In this document: piece after piece, positions 44,701 to 52,292 of the stretch
Position numbering within the stretch: the stretch's first letter is position 1
Layout of the letters: each line of letters opens with the position of its first letter
Source: Mumia sp050632745
GTDB taxonomy: Bacteria; Actinomycetota; Actinomycetes; Propionibacteriales; Nocardioidaceae
DNA length: 64,000 bases
Direction: 5' to 3'
NCBI RefSeq assembly: GCF_050632745.1
Contig: NZ_JBODSD010000002.1
Span: 1,178,001-1,242,000, forward strand
The notes under the pieces: generated by a model
Database searches by the model: none
What the model was told of the DNA's origin: nothing
What the model saw: the letters and a program-made list of their open reading frames with translations, nothing else
Program-made: the position numbers and the translations under genes

Positions 44701-47110
44701 CGCGACGTACGACTTCACCGCGTCGTGCCTCTTCAACGGCCAGGAGGTCGTGCCGGAGGCCGACCGGACGTTCAGCCTCGACGACGGCGAGGAGAAGGTC
44801 TTCGACGAGCTGCCCGCCGGGGCGGACTGCACCGTCGAGGAGACAGGCACGGGCGGGTCGGCCTCGACGTCGATGGTCGTCACGCAGCCGGGAGCGCCGG
44901 GCGAACCGACCGACGGAACGTCGGGCGAGTTCACCCTGGCTCCGGACGACGACGGGGTCCACGTGAACGCCGTCGCCGTGACCAACACCTACACCGTCGG
45001 CGCGATGACGCTCACCAAGGAGATCACCGGCGACGGCGCCGACCAGTGGGGCGACGGGCCGTTCGAGGTGCGTCTGGTCTGCACGCTCGACAACGCCGAC
45101 CCGACGACGGTCTACGACGCGACGCACACGCTGACGCCGCCCGACGACCTGACCTGGGAGGTCACGAACCTCCCGACCGGCGCCGACTGCACGGTGACCG
45201 AGCCGCAGAACGCCGGGGCGACCGACGTCGCGATCGAGAACGGCACGTTCACCGTCGGCGACGACGTCGACGACCCGGCGCTGGTGACGGTCACGAACAC
45301 CTTCACCGTCGGCTCGGTGTCTCTCACCAAGGAGCTGTACGGCGCGGCGAACGACCTCGAGAACGTCCGGGAGGTCGGCCACTTCGAGTTCACGATCGCG
45401 TGCACCCGGGTCGTCGACGGGGAGACGGTCGCGGTGGAGATCCCCGGCGGCGACACCCGCACCATCGACTACGCCGACGGCGACCCCGAGACCGTGACGT
45501 GGGAGGGCATCCCGACGGGCTCCACCTGCGCGGTCGAGGAGACCGTCCGGACCCCGACGCCGATCTTCTGGACGGTCACCCCGAGCACGTTCACGGTCGG
45601 CGACGAGACGACCGGGCCGGTCGTGCTGCGCGGGATCAACATCTACGCCCCGGGTTGGCTGGTGCTCAACAAGGCCGTCGAGGGGGACGCCGCCCAGTTC
45701 GCACCGGACGACTTCGAGGTGACGGTGGTGTGCACCCGCGCCGGCGGCAACGTCGCCCTCCCGAACGGCGGGGTCGTGACCCTCCCCGGCGACGGGAGCC
45801 CCGTCTTCCTCGCTCCGATCCCCGAGGACTCGGAGTGCCAGGTCGAGAGCGAGGCCGCCTCGGGCGCGACGGAGGTCGACCTCGGCGGCCCCGTCACGAT
45901 CCCGATCTTCTCGGCCGGACCTCCGGTCGTCCTGCCACGGGCAGAGATCACCGTGACGAACACGTACGACGCCACGGGCTTCACCGTCTCGAAGGCCGTC
46001 GACGGCGCCACCGACGCCGAGGGCGAGCCGATCACGTACACGACGGAGTTCACGTTCACGGCGACCTGCACCTTCCTCGGCGAGGAGGTCCTGCCAGAGG
46101 CCGATCGGGCGTTCACCCTGACGCAGGGGCAGACGAAGGAGTTCACCGGTCTCCCGGTCGGGACCGAGTGCGCCGTCGAGGAGACCGGCGCGGGGTCCGC
46201 GACCGGGACGGCGGTCGAGGTGACCCAGGACGGCGCCATCGTGGCGCCGGAGGACCAGACCGACACCGCGAGCGGCACCTTCACGCTGGTCGGAGGCGGC
46301 ACGACCGCCACGCTCGTCGGCTACACCAACACGATGCCGATCGGGGCGATCACCGTCACCAAGGAGATCACCGGGGACGGGGCCGACCGGTGGGGCGGCG
46401 GCGACTTCGAGGTGCGGCTGGAGTGCACGTACGACGACGCCGACCCGACGACCGTCTTCGACGGCACGCACACGCTGAGCGGCGCCGACCCGTCGTGGAC
46501 GGTCGACGCCCTCCCGGTGGGGGCGGACTGCGTCGTGACCGAGACCGCGACCGGCGGCGCGACGAGCTCGACCGTCGACCCGAGCGGCGCCGTCACGATC
46601 ACCGACGACGCCGAGGAGCCGGTCGCGGTGACGGTGACCAACACGTTCGACGTCGGCGGGCTGGTCGTCGAGAAGCGGATCACCGGGCCCGGCGCCGACG
46701 AGCGCGGCGGCAAGGCGTTCACCGTGTCGCTCGCCTGCACCCGCGAGGTGGACGGCGAGGACGAGGAGATCGAGGTGCCCGGGGGCGCCGACCGGACGCT
46801 CAAGCGGCCCGACCGGCTCACCGCGACGTACGACGACCTGCCCGTGGGTGCGGAGTGCGTGGTGACCGAGACCGACGCGGGCGGCGCCGAGCGGACGACG
46901 ATCGACCCGGGGTCGGTCACCGTCGGCGCGGCGGACGAGCCGGTCGAGGTCGTGGTGACCAACCGCTTCGACGCCGCCGCGGCATCGGACGACGAGGGCG
47001 GGTCGGACCTGCCCGGCACCGGCAGCCCGGTCTCGTCCTGGATGGCGTTCCTGGCGCTGGCCCTGCTCGCCGCCGGGCTCACGATCCTGCGGAGGCGCCG
47101 CCCGGAGTGA
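38723..47110 (+). CDS. Giant LPxTG-type surface protein with DUF11-like and DUF5979 repeats
   Basis: 2,795 residues. A signal peptide (RRRKLITLLFGVLLLGG...PAAA) covers about residues 1-39. Residues ~40-1830 are a chain of DUF11/isopeptide-type beta domains, each opening with a strand such as LSKSAS, VTKNLTP, VDKSYAV, ITKTFDQ or VQKSVKG and ending in an N-T-A or 'ND' boundary. Residues ~1835-2760 are eight DUF5979-type domains of 104-123 residues (starts near 1835, 1970, 2093, 2197, 2312, 2419, 2541 and 2645). The sortase signal LPGTG (2763-2767), a membrane helix and RRRR tail close the protein. It should be covalently wall-anchored; no sortase is in the window. The role is probably adhesion or a surface stalk, which is inference. 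Confidence 0.9.
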   Translation: MHRSTGQTAGRTRRRKLITLLFGVLLLGGLLSTSPAAADGDGFLTLSKSASQPGPFQPGDTFSYTLTVGCSNTVGSGCDAAQVTDTLPAPLVLDPSNPEPVVVVGPAPSDVTLDGDNGFTVDFTGDTGSGLTGLPTGQTVQIVVSVMVPEDATFDDAGTLTNTATVTADNAETKTDSADVTLEVPLVLDSTVTKNLTPDTPIPAVPGQSVQFEIGGANTSNAAVDELVVQDPADGAADPFEYLELTGIASITPPAGADTVQVDWQDADGVWHTGTATTPIPDDPNELLAGVDLAEVHGLRFTFSADGGTVPITPEDGQAAIVLDTETRDNVTDIPPGTTETVSNTASSQVNLGDDSSTPVTDDDTVVLERNPPSVAVDKSYAVDHLTPGQSTTATVRVTNGSTPVTEMVITDPAAGTPDFVAQGITFTGFTDGVEWPVAATGVSIQYTYDDGFTEGPKTSTDVDTIPGPTEGHRVSGYTITFTGPIDANAYANLPFTVTADPLPGDESVTTTNTASSQVTASNGEESDVVTDDADLTRDPLRVTTDVTKNIGNGELPGVPGAGTTVNISGQVCGTCADKEPSTTGSEYLQITDPPNPSAVPSDFWNHFDVTSFGPTDVPANADMTVEYWNGTEWVPLAGPVEGPATWTYTPTADEQDAIQGIRYTFTPKEGELLPPGFNVITYQNVELREELRDGTGPAVPDPEGDPITVGNEAGSEVHNPNAVDPTDNATADDDVVINPVPPGPGPDTIDKGWLVDGTPQQTGATVPSLSDDQRTARISWGTNLFPADQYVITDPATDPQNVATSLFDAWDLYRIEPITAATDPMMTFDAIASVELYVDGIGWVDITDDACANGCDGQFGGYTLSDEQRATTIGVRITYEESPTRAERITSPTDPQVGTGVARTAGNDRPLDLTFQLRQQLRSDPTQAVLGDTHDYTYNTDQAGLVRNTVDGTMISGDEERSTTDFADILIVDEPVNVDITKTFDQEVLGIPPVDTPQTDYPLITADLSATNDSVSKLRTLRIDDPSASPALQPEPFQTLNLYEIGEITTPAGATETVVLLYRDWSATPTAYSVAAAQALTPDELADVTGISVVHTGLIESQATADVELVFQLRVTNRVTGQPPTPSSTQIPNVAGVTGSNPHDTVTDQATDGFTLAEPTYGVLPGKTIAPAERYEDEPNQYLVTLSGQPTGTVRTEEMTLTDTTETFWNAFDFDSFAPLELQFPIRQLKVDALVGVTYELDGSGAPVALCNGATDLTACWVEGDWVQSGAGGAITPTLPSGVAADDVRGLRISARNEDGTQWERPNNPRLVVSFGATQRDTLRIGPDGGDDTPVPSTRPGMETAPGETVQGQTTDTVDVHAEGTWLNPDGTVWTADDDATATTLLRHLPNEIRVTKAPGNGSDTDPPSYVPAQSIPYVLLFQNTGQWPMTGLELSDQIATDAQGSLLVEPRDASGEPVPAYSFTLVGADGTPKSTAGFSASLNEQTGLLSITVPDGFVFEPGDTLTVRAPLQFRPGLPPGTSVGNSVTATSDRPFDTCQYTTNQTISSTSEVVDDCTATTHTTPRAASPLVVQKSVKGVGAGVAGAAEGDPNYDDLGRLVTGTGAPETCESPNGQNGYYRSPCVPITRPGGIERWQYSAQNAGNVPAHVIAGIDSFPRYGDVGVITGTPRGSEWETTIVGNPTSNLDEVDELAKSVTWYYLMDTPSSACNAADILNETTPGGIPTTDPCYDEVNGRAWTEVTDDTTEAELTGASAVKFVITYDEDGTGLAPGSAIHLTLDTRTAWAVDNGVNGEFPIAWNSVASGTQGVTGNQTIVSPVVEPTRVGVATAIGKLALQKQVEGADLPGVTYPDAYTFRVRCVSGPETVPLVDSDGNDASLVTLQADGTLVTYNSGQTINLPLYADCTLTEEPIAQGATVTYDPPGTDGTSGSITALNDQTDRDDVVDPAFPETVELAQITATNTYAVAGFSVSKAVENGGAVDQDGNPIVYDATYDFTASCLFNGQEVVPEADRTFSLDDGEEKVFDELPAGADCTVEETGTGGSASTSMVVTQPGAPGEPTDGTSGEFTLAPDDDGVHVNAVAVTNTYTVGAMTLTKEITGDGADQWGDGPFEVRLVCTLDNADPTTVYDATHTLTPPDDLTWEVTNLPTGADCTVTEPQNAGATDVAIENGTFTVGDDVDDPALVTVTNTFTVGSVSLTKELYGAANDLENVREVGHFEFTIACTRVVDGETVAVEIPGGDTRTIDYADGDPETVTWEGIPTGSTCAVEETVRTPTPIFWTVTPSTFTVGDETTGPVVLRGINIYAPGWLVLNKAVEGDAAQFAPDDFEVTVVCTRAGGNVALPNGGVVTLPGDGSPVFLAPIPEDSECQVESEAASGATEVDLGGPVTIPIFSAGPPVVLPRAEITVTNTYDATGFTVSKAVDGATDAEGEPITYTTEFTFTATCTFLGEEVLPEADRAFTLTQGQTKEFTGLPVGTECAVEETGAGSATGTAVEVTQDGAIVAPEDQTDTASGTFTLVGGGTTATLVGYTNTMPIGAITVTKEITGDGADRWGGGDFEVRLECTYDDADPTTVFDGTHTLSGADPSWTVDALPVGADCVVTETATGGATSSTVDPSGAVTITDDAEEPVAVTVTNTFDVGGLVVEKRITGPGADERGGKAFTVSLACTREVDGEDEEIEVPGGADRTLKRPDRLTATYDDLPVGAECVVTETDAGGAERTTIDPGSVTVGAADEPVEVVVTNRFDAAAASDDEGGSDLPGTGSPVSSWMAFLALALLAAGLTILRRRRPE

Positions 47111-47116
47111 TCGAGG

Positions 47117-47536
47117 TCAGGCGGCCCCCATCGGGAGGATCACGACGGGGCACGGAGCCGTGCGCGCGAGGACGTCGCTGACCGCGCCGAGAGCGTTGTG
47201 CTTGATCGACGACGTGCCGTGGCTGCCCACGACGATCATCTGTGCGCCCGCGGCGACCGACAGCAGGACGTCGACCGGCAGGCCCTCGTGGACGCCGACG
47301 GTCACCTCCGCGGCGCCGTCGTGCAGCGCGGCTGCCTCGGCCGTCTCGGCGGCGATGCGCTCACCCTCGGCGATCGTCTCGACGGACGACTTCTCGGGGT
47401 CGACCGTCACGACGACCTGGACGGCGGCGCCCCGCAGGTCGGCCTCGGTCATCGCCCAGTGGAGGGCTCGGCGGGCCCCGGCGGACCCGTCGCTGCCGAC
47501 CACGATCGTCCCGGTCTTCTGTGGTGACTCGCTCAT
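47117..47536 (-). CDS. Single-domain universal stress protein UspA family
   Basis: 139 residues from the ATG at 47536. The strand TIVVGSDGSAGARRALHWAM opens the fold, and the nucleotide motif is GSHGTSSIKHNALGA, with G-x2-G-x9-G spacing but Ala in place of the final Ser/Thr. It is divergent from the MarR/MFS-Usp operon, so two Usp domains lie side by side in one regulatory region. It converges on the giant surface gene, 6 nt apart. Confidence 0.87.
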   Translation of the reverse strand: MSESPQKTGTIVVGSDGSAGARRALHWAMTEADLRGAAVQVVVTVDPEKSSVETIAEGERIAAETAEAAALHDGAAEVTVGVHEGLPVDVLLSVAAGAQMIVVGSHGTSSIKHNALGAVSDVLARTAPCPVVILPMGAA

Positions 47537-47598
47537 GCGGCCATCCTGTCGGGTCCGGGCCCGCCGGGCGACCTCGGCGGGCGGCGATTCCGGAACTG

Positions 47599-47626
47599 CA
47601 TAAGCAAGTGATATAACGTCCTTATG
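47599..47626. promoter_or_regulatory. MarR promoter with CATAAG/CTTATG inverted pair
   Basis: TATAAC (47612-47617) is a good -10, and the ATG at 47624 lies 6 nt after it (leaderless). CATAAG (47599-47604) and CTTATG (47621-47626) flank it as inverted half-sites, fitting MarR autorepression. Confidence 0.55.
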
Positions 47627-48103
47627 GAATCTGCGGCTGCGCGCGACCTCGCCGTCGCGCTCGAACGGCTCACCAGCCTGCTGCGCCACCTCGCTCCGTC
47701 CGGCCTGTCCCTGACCGCCGTCGGCACCTTGGCGACGCTCCAGCGCTCCGGCCCGGCACGACTGACCCGTCTCGCCGCCGCCGAGGGTGTCACCCAGCCC
47801 GCGATGACCCAGCTGGTCACCCGACTCGAGAGGTCCGGGCTCGTCCGCCGCGAGGCCGACCCCGAGGACGGCCGCGCCGTGCTCGTCGCGATCACCGACG
47901 ACGGCTCCGCGTGGCTGTCGAACCGGCGCACCACCCGCACCGAGCTCCTCAGCGCGCTCCTGGCCGACCTCTCCCCCGCCGACCAGCAGGCGCTGGCCGA
48001 CGCCCGTCCGGCGTTCGAGGCCCTGACCCGCCTCGTCGTCCCGTCCCCCGACGCCCAGCCCCTCACGGCTGCGCCGTCCCCCGAAAGAAGGAAGCGTTCG
48101 TGA
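47624..48103 (+). CDS. MarR-family transcriptional regulator
   Basis: 159 residues. The winged helix core is SLTAVGTLATLQRSGPARLTRLAA, then EGVTQPAMTQLVTRLERSGLVRREADPEDGRAVLV, with the D-x-R wing motif. It is translationally coupled to the MFS-Usp gene (GTGA overlap), so it very likely controls this transporter in response to a drug or aromatic compound. No ribosome binding site precedes the ATG. Confidence 0.9.
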   Translation: MESAAARDLAVALERLTSLLRHLAPSGLSLTAVGTLATLQRSGPARLTRLAAAEGVTQPAMTQLVTRLERSGLVRREADPEDGRAVLVAITDDGSAWLSNRRTTRTELLSALLADLSPADQQALADARPAFEALTRLVVPSPDAQPLTAAPSPERRKRS

Positions 48104-49815
48104 CGTCCCCCTCTGCGACCGCGGTCGCGAGCCCGTTCAAGCAGCCCAAGGCGGTGTGGGCCGTCGCGTTCGCCTGCGTCGTGTCGTTCATGGGGATCGG
48201 TCTGGTCGACCCGATCCTGCCCGTGATCGCCGAGGACCTGCAGGCGACGCCGAGCCAGGTGTCCCTGCTGTTCACCAGCTACCTCGTGGTGACCGCGATC
48301 GCCATGCTCTTCACCGGCTGGGTGTCGAGCCGCATCGGCGCCAAGAAGACCCTGATCGCGGGCCTCGTGATCGTCGTGGTGTTCGCCGCGCTCGCCGGCT
48401 CGTCGGACACCGTCGGCCAGATCGTCGGATTCCGGGCCGGTTGGGGCGTCGGCAACGCGCTCTTCATCGCGACGTCGCTGGCGGTGATCGTGGCGTCGGC
48501 GTCCGGCGGGTTCGCCGGCGCGATCATCCTGTACGAGGCGGCGCTCGGTCTCGGCATCGCGGTCGGCCCGCTGATCGGCGGCCTGCTCGGCGAGGTCAGC
48601 TGGAAGGGACCGTTCTACGGCGTCTCGGCGCTGATGGCGATCGCGCTGATCGCGACCGTCGTGCTCGTGGAGCCCACCCCGAAGCCCGCGGAGAAGACCT
48701 CCCTCGTCGCGCCGCTGCTCGCGCTGCGGCACCGCGGGCTGCTCACGCTCTCGCTGACCGCGCTCTGCTACAACTGGGCGTTCTTCACCGTGCTCGGCTA
48801 CACGCCGTACCCGATGGAGCTCGGCGCGATCGAGCTCGGCTTCGTGTTCTTCGGCTGGGGTCTCCTGGTCGCGTTCTTCTCCGTGGTGGGTGCCCCGCGG
48901 CTGCAGGCGCGCTTCGGGATCGCCCGCACGCTCTACGCCAACCTCGCCGTCTTCGGCGTCCTCGTCCTGCTCATCGGCCTGTTCGTCGAGCAGCGGACTG
49001 TCCTCATCGTCGCCGTCATCGCGACCGGCGTCGTGATCGGCGTCAACAACACCGTCACCACGCAGGCCGTCATGACGATCTCGCCCGTCGAGCGCCCGAT
49101 CGCCTCGGCCGCGTACGGGTTCGTCCGCTTCATCGGCGGCGGCCTCGCCCCGTTCTTCGCCGGGAAGCTCGTCGAGCGCTTCGACATGCACGTGCCGTTC
49201 TACGTCGCCGCGGTCGTCGTCGTGATCGGCATCGGCATCCTTGCCACCGCCCACCAGGCGCTCAACGCCGCGGAGGCCGCACAGGCGGAGCCGCACGCGG
49301 TCGACGTCGCTGCGCCCGCAGCCCCGCGCGACCACGTCGTCGCGCAGGCGGCCAGCCTGCAGGCGGACACCGACGGCGTCCTCGTGGCCGCGATCGACGG
49401 CACGCCCCTTGCGGCGGAGGTGACCGCTGCGGCGGGACGGCTCGCGCAGCGCTACGGCCGCACGGTGCACGTCGTCCACGCGCAGGAGTCCGCGATCACG
49501 CCGGACGGCGCCACGGACACCGAGGAGCTGCCGGCAGCCGAGGCCGTCGTGCGCGAGCACCTCGAGCAGCTGGCCGCGTCGGGCGTCCCCGCCGTCGGGC
49601 ACGTGCTGCTGCACGCACCGGGGCACGGTGCCGCGGGACGCATGGTCGCCGAGTACGCGAACGCGCTGGCCGCACGCGCCCTCGTCATCGGGCCGCCGCG
49701 CACCACCGGCGACCTCGGCGCGCTCGTCGAGGAGTCGGCGAGCCAGGAGCTGCTGCGGCACGCGCGGACCAGCCTCGTGGTCGTGAACCACCCGCAGGTT
49801 CCCGCCGGGGTCTAG
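48100..49815 (+). CDS. MFS efflux transporter fused to a C-terminal Usp-like domain
   Basis: 571 residues from the GTG at 48100. Residues ~15-395 are a 12-helix MFS drug:H+ antiporter (GIGLVDPILPVIAEDLQATPS; WVSSRIGAKKTLI loop 2-3 motif A; ILYEAALGLGIAVGPLIGGLLG motif C of exporters). After a linker, residues ~425-571 form a Usp-like fold (VLVAAIDGTPLAAEVTAAAGRLA ... RTSLVVVNHP) whose ATP-binding glycines are missing. The domain may sense stress or couple to the divergent UspA; that is inference. It forms an operon with the MarR gene. Confidence 0.87.
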   Translation: MTSPSATAVASPFKQPKAVWAVAFACVVSFMGIGLVDPILPVIAEDLQATPSQVSLLFTSYLVVTAIAMLFTGWVSSRIGAKKTLIAGLVIVVVFAALAGSSDTVGQIVGFRAGWGVGNALFIATSLAVIVASASGGFAGAIILYEAALGLGIAVGPLIGGLLGEVSWKGPFYGVSALMAIALIATVVLVEPTPKPAEKTSLVAPLLALRHRGLLTLSLTALCYNWAFFTVLGYTPYPMELGAIELGFVFFGWGLLVAFFSVVGAPRLQARFGIARTLYANLAVFGVLVLLIGLFVEQRTVLIVAVIATGVVIGVNNTVTTQAVMTISPVERPIASAAYGFVRFIGGGLAPFFAGKLVERFDMHVPFYVAAVVVVIGIGILATAHQALNAAEAAQAEPHAVDVAAPAAPRDHVVAQAASLQADTDGVLVAAIDGTPLAAEVTAAAGRLAQRYGRTVHVVHAQESAITPDGATDTEELPAAEAVVREHLEQLAASGVPAVGHVLLHAPGHGAAGRMVAEYANALAARALVIGPPRTTGDLGALVEESASQELLRHARTSLVVVNHPQVPAGV

Positions 49816-49842
49816 CCGCCACCACCGCCGTACGGCCCGGAG

Positions 49843-50985
49843 TCAGATCCCCATCGTGCGCCCGATGATCTCCTTCATGATCTCGGTCGTCCCGCCGTAG
49901 ATGGTCTGGATGCGGGTGTCCGCGTACGCCTTGGAGATCGGGTACTCCGACATGAAGCCGTAGCCGCCGAACAGCTGCAGGCACTTGTCGACGGTCTTCT
50001 TCTGCAGCTCGGTCGTCCACCACTTGCCCATCGCGGCATCGGAGACCGAGAGCGTGCCCGCGTTGAGCTCCATGATCGAGCGGTCGACGAAGACCTGCGC
50101 GATCTGTGCCTCGGTCTCGAGCTCGGCGAGCACGAAGCGGCTGTTCTGGAACGAGCCGATCGGGCGGCCGAACGCCTTGCGCTCCTTGACGTACGCGAGC
50201 GTCAGGTCGATGACCGCCCGGCACGCCGCGGCGGCGGTGACGGAGATCGTCAGACGCTCCTGCGGCAGCTTCTCCATCAGGTAGATGAAGCCCTTGCCCT
50301 CCTCGCCGAGGAGGTTCTCCTTCGGCACCTTGACGTCGGTGAAGAACAGCTCAGCGGTGTCCTGCGCCTTGAGGCCGAGCTTGTCGAGGTTGCGTCCGCG
50401 CTCGAAGCCCTCCATCCCGCGCTCGAGCACGAGGAGCGAGACGCCGCGCGCCCCCGCCGACGGGTCGGTCTTCACGGCGACGATCACGAGGTCGGCGAGG
50501 ATTCCGTTGGAGATGAACGTCTTCTGCCCGTTGACGAGGTAGTGGTCGCCCTGGTCGATCGCGGTGGTCGCGATGGACTGCAGGTCGGATCCCGTGCCCG
50601 GCTCGGTCATGGCGATCGCGGTGATCGTCTCGCCGGTGCAGAACGCCGGCAGCCAGCGCGCCTTCTGCTCCTCCGTCGCGTACGACAGCAGGTAGCCGGA
50701 GACCAGGTCGTTGTGCAGCGCGAAGCCGACCCCCGTCGCGTGCGCGTGCGCCAGCTCCTCCTCGATGATCGCGTGGTAGCGGAAGTCGCTGACCCCGCCG
50801 CCGCCGTACTCCTCCGGCATCATGAAGCCGAGGAAGCCCTGGCGGCCCGCGGCGAGCCACATGTCGCGGGAGACGATGCCGTCGATCTCCCACTGGTCGT
50901 GGTACGGCTTGATCTCCTTGGCGACGAACGTCCGGAAGGCCTCCCGGAAGTCATCGTGCTCCTGGGTGAAGATGTTGCGCTGCAC
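49843..50985 (-). CDS. Acyl-CoA dehydrogenase
   Basis: 380 residues from a GTG with AGGAG upstream. Family marks: MPEEYGGGGVSDFRYHAII, AMTEPGTGSDLQSI, KTFISNGILADLVIV, RKAFGRPIGSFQN, and IYGGTTEIMKEIIGR. The last motif lacks the Glu found in short-chain enzymes (YEGT), matching the long-chain/isovaleryl types in which the base comes from another helix. It lies 73 nt downstream of the racemase gene across a dispersed repeat. The pair fits oxidation of methyl-branched or bile-acid-like acyl-CoAs. Confidence 0.93.
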   Translation of the reverse strand: MQRNIFTQEHDDFREAFRTFVAKEIKPYHDQWEIDGIVSRDMWLAAGRQGFLGFMMPEEYGGGGVSDFRYHAIIEEELAHAHATGVGFALHNDLVSGYLLSYATEEQKARWLPAFCTGETITAIAMTEPGTGSDLQSIATTAIDQGDHYLVNGQKTFISNGILADLVIVAVKTDPSAGARGVSLLVLERGMEGFERGRNLDKLGLKAQDTAELFFTDVKVPKENLLGEEGKGFIYLMEKLPQERLTISVTAAAACRAVIDLTLAYVKERKAFGRPIGSFQNSRFVLAELETEAQIAQVFVDRSIMELNAGTLSVSDAAMGKWWTTELQKKTVDKCLQLFGGYGFMSEYPISKAYADTRIQTIYGGTTEIMKEIIGRTMGI

Positions 50986-51004
50986 TGCGGGCTCCTGGGT
51001 TGAG

Positions 51005-51085
51005 GGTCTCGATACGGGCTCGTTCCTCGCCCTACTCGACCGGCGAGGGTTCCTCGGTCTACTCGACCGGCGAGGGTTCCTCGGT
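51005..51085 (+). repeat. Dispersed repeat copy B with 27-bp tandem duplication
   Basis: Element GGTCTCGATACG...CTACTCGACC at 51005-51041, then two identical 27-bp units (51032-51058 and 51059-51085), each starting CTACTCGACCGGCGAGG. The racemase stop codon is the first codon-length of unit 2, so its last eight residues (TEEPSPVE) are repeat-encoded. Confidence 0.88.
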
Positions 51086-52255
51086 CTGCACGACGGCACC
51101 GGAGGCGACGAGGGCGTCGACGTCGCCGATGCCCCAGGCGGCGAGGGCCTCGCGGGTGTGGGTGCCGGGCTTGGCGGGGGTACGGCCGAGGGCGGCCGGG
51201 GTCCGGGAGAAGCGGGGCGCCGGCGCCGCCTGGACGACGCCGTCGTGCTCGACGTACGTGCCGCGCGCCGCGAGGTGGGGGTGCTTCGGCGCCTCGCGCA
51301 TCGGGACGACCGGGGCCACGCAGGCGTCGGTCCCCTCGAACACCTCCGCCCACTCGGCCTGGGTCCGCTCGGCGAACCGGGCCGCGAGCCGCGCCCGCAG
51401 CTCGGGCCAGGCCCGCGGGTCGTTGCGGTCGGGAAGGTCCCCCAGCTCGAGCAGACGCTCCATCTCGGCGTAGAACTGCGGCTCGAGCGCGCCGACCGAC
51501 ATCCATCGCCCGTCGGAGGTCTCGTAGACGTCGTAGAACGGCGCCCCGCTGTCGAGAAGGTTGGTGCCGCGCGCGTCGCTCCACGCGCCGACCTGCTGGA
51601 GGTTGGTGATCATCGTGAGGAGGTGGGCCGCGCCGTCGACGATCGCCGCGTCCACCACCTGCCCCTGGCCGGACGTCCGCGCCTCGAGCAGGGCGGAGAG
51701 GATGCCGACCACGAGGTAGAGCGAGCCGCCGGCGAAGTCGCCGAGCAGGTTCAGCGGGATCTGCGGCGGACCGCCCGCCCGGCCGATCGGGTCCAGTGCT
51801 CCGGCGACCGACACGTAGTTGACGTCGTGGCCCGCGCTCGGAGCGAGCGGACCGTCCTGGCCCCACCCGGTCATGCGGCCGTAGACGAGACGCGGGTTGC
51901 GCGCGAGGCAGACGTCGGGCCCGAACCCGAGCCGCTCGGTGACGCCGGGCCGGAAGCCCTCGATGAGCACGTCGGCCCGCTCCACCAGGTCAAGAAGGAC
52001 GGCGACGCCCTCAGGACGCTTGAGGTCGATCGCGACCGAGCGCCGGCCGCGCGCGAGCAGGTCGCGGTCCTGCGGGATCACCTGGAGCCCACCCGGGGCC
52101 ACGCGGTCGACGCGAACGACGTCGGCGCCGAGGTCGGCGAGGAGCATCGCGGCGAACGGACCGGGACCGATCCCGGCGAGCTCCACGACGCGGACACCGG
52201 CGAGCGGGCCCTTCGCGGCTCCGCGGTCCGGGGACGACTCAGTGGTGTGGGTCAC
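51059..52255 (-). CDS. mcr: Alpha-methylacyl-CoA racemase (family III CoA-transferase fold)
   Basis: 398 residues. GVRVVELAGIGPGPFAAMLLADLGADVVRVDR opens the fold. Catalytic His143 and Asp173 (GHDVNYVSVAGAL and LLGDFAGGSLYLV) align with His126 and Asp156 of the M. tuberculosis racemase. It epimerises 2-methylacyl-CoAs so that S-specific dehydrogenases can act, consistent with the dehydrogenase downstream. The GTG start at 52255 is 6 nt after a -10-like CACAAT (leaderless). The C-terminus is extended by dispersed-repeat sequence. Confidence 0.9.
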   Translation of the reverse strand: MTHTTESSPDRGAAKGPLAGVRVVELAGIGPGPFAAMLLADLGADVVRVDRVAPGGLQVIPQDRDLLARGRRSVAIDLKRPEGVAVLLDLVERADVLIEGFRPGVTERLGFGPDVCLARNPRLVYGRMTGWGQDGPLAPSAGHDVNYVSVAGALDPIGRAGGPPQIPLNLLGDFAGGSLYLVVGILSALLEARTSGQGQVVDAAIVDGAAHLLTMITNLQQVGAWSDARGTNLLDSGAPFYDVYETSDGRWMSVGALEPQFYAEMERLLELGDLPDRNDPRAWPELRARLAARFAERTQAEWAEVFEGTDACVAPVVPMREAPKHPHLAARGTYVEHDGVVQAAPAPRFSRTPAALGRTPAKPGTHTREALAAWGIGDVDALVASGAVVQTEEPSPVE

Positions 52256-52261
52256 CCCGCG

Positions 52262-52292
52262 ATTGTGACAGCAGTACTGTCAGGGTTGTCAA
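52262..52292 (-). promoter_or_regulatory. Racemase promoter with TGACAG-N5-CTGTCA operator
   Basis: On the minus strand TTGACA (52292-52287) and CACAAT (52267-52262) are 19 nt apart. The perfect dyad TGACAG-CAGTA-CTGTCA (52266-52282) lies between them. The -35 overlaps the 3' end of the upstream surface-protein gene. Confidence 0.65.

Noticed and set aside
38723..47110. Phage tail or polyketide-type giant gene
   Set aside because: The signal peptide, repeated beta domains and LPGTG anchor clearly make it a surface protein.
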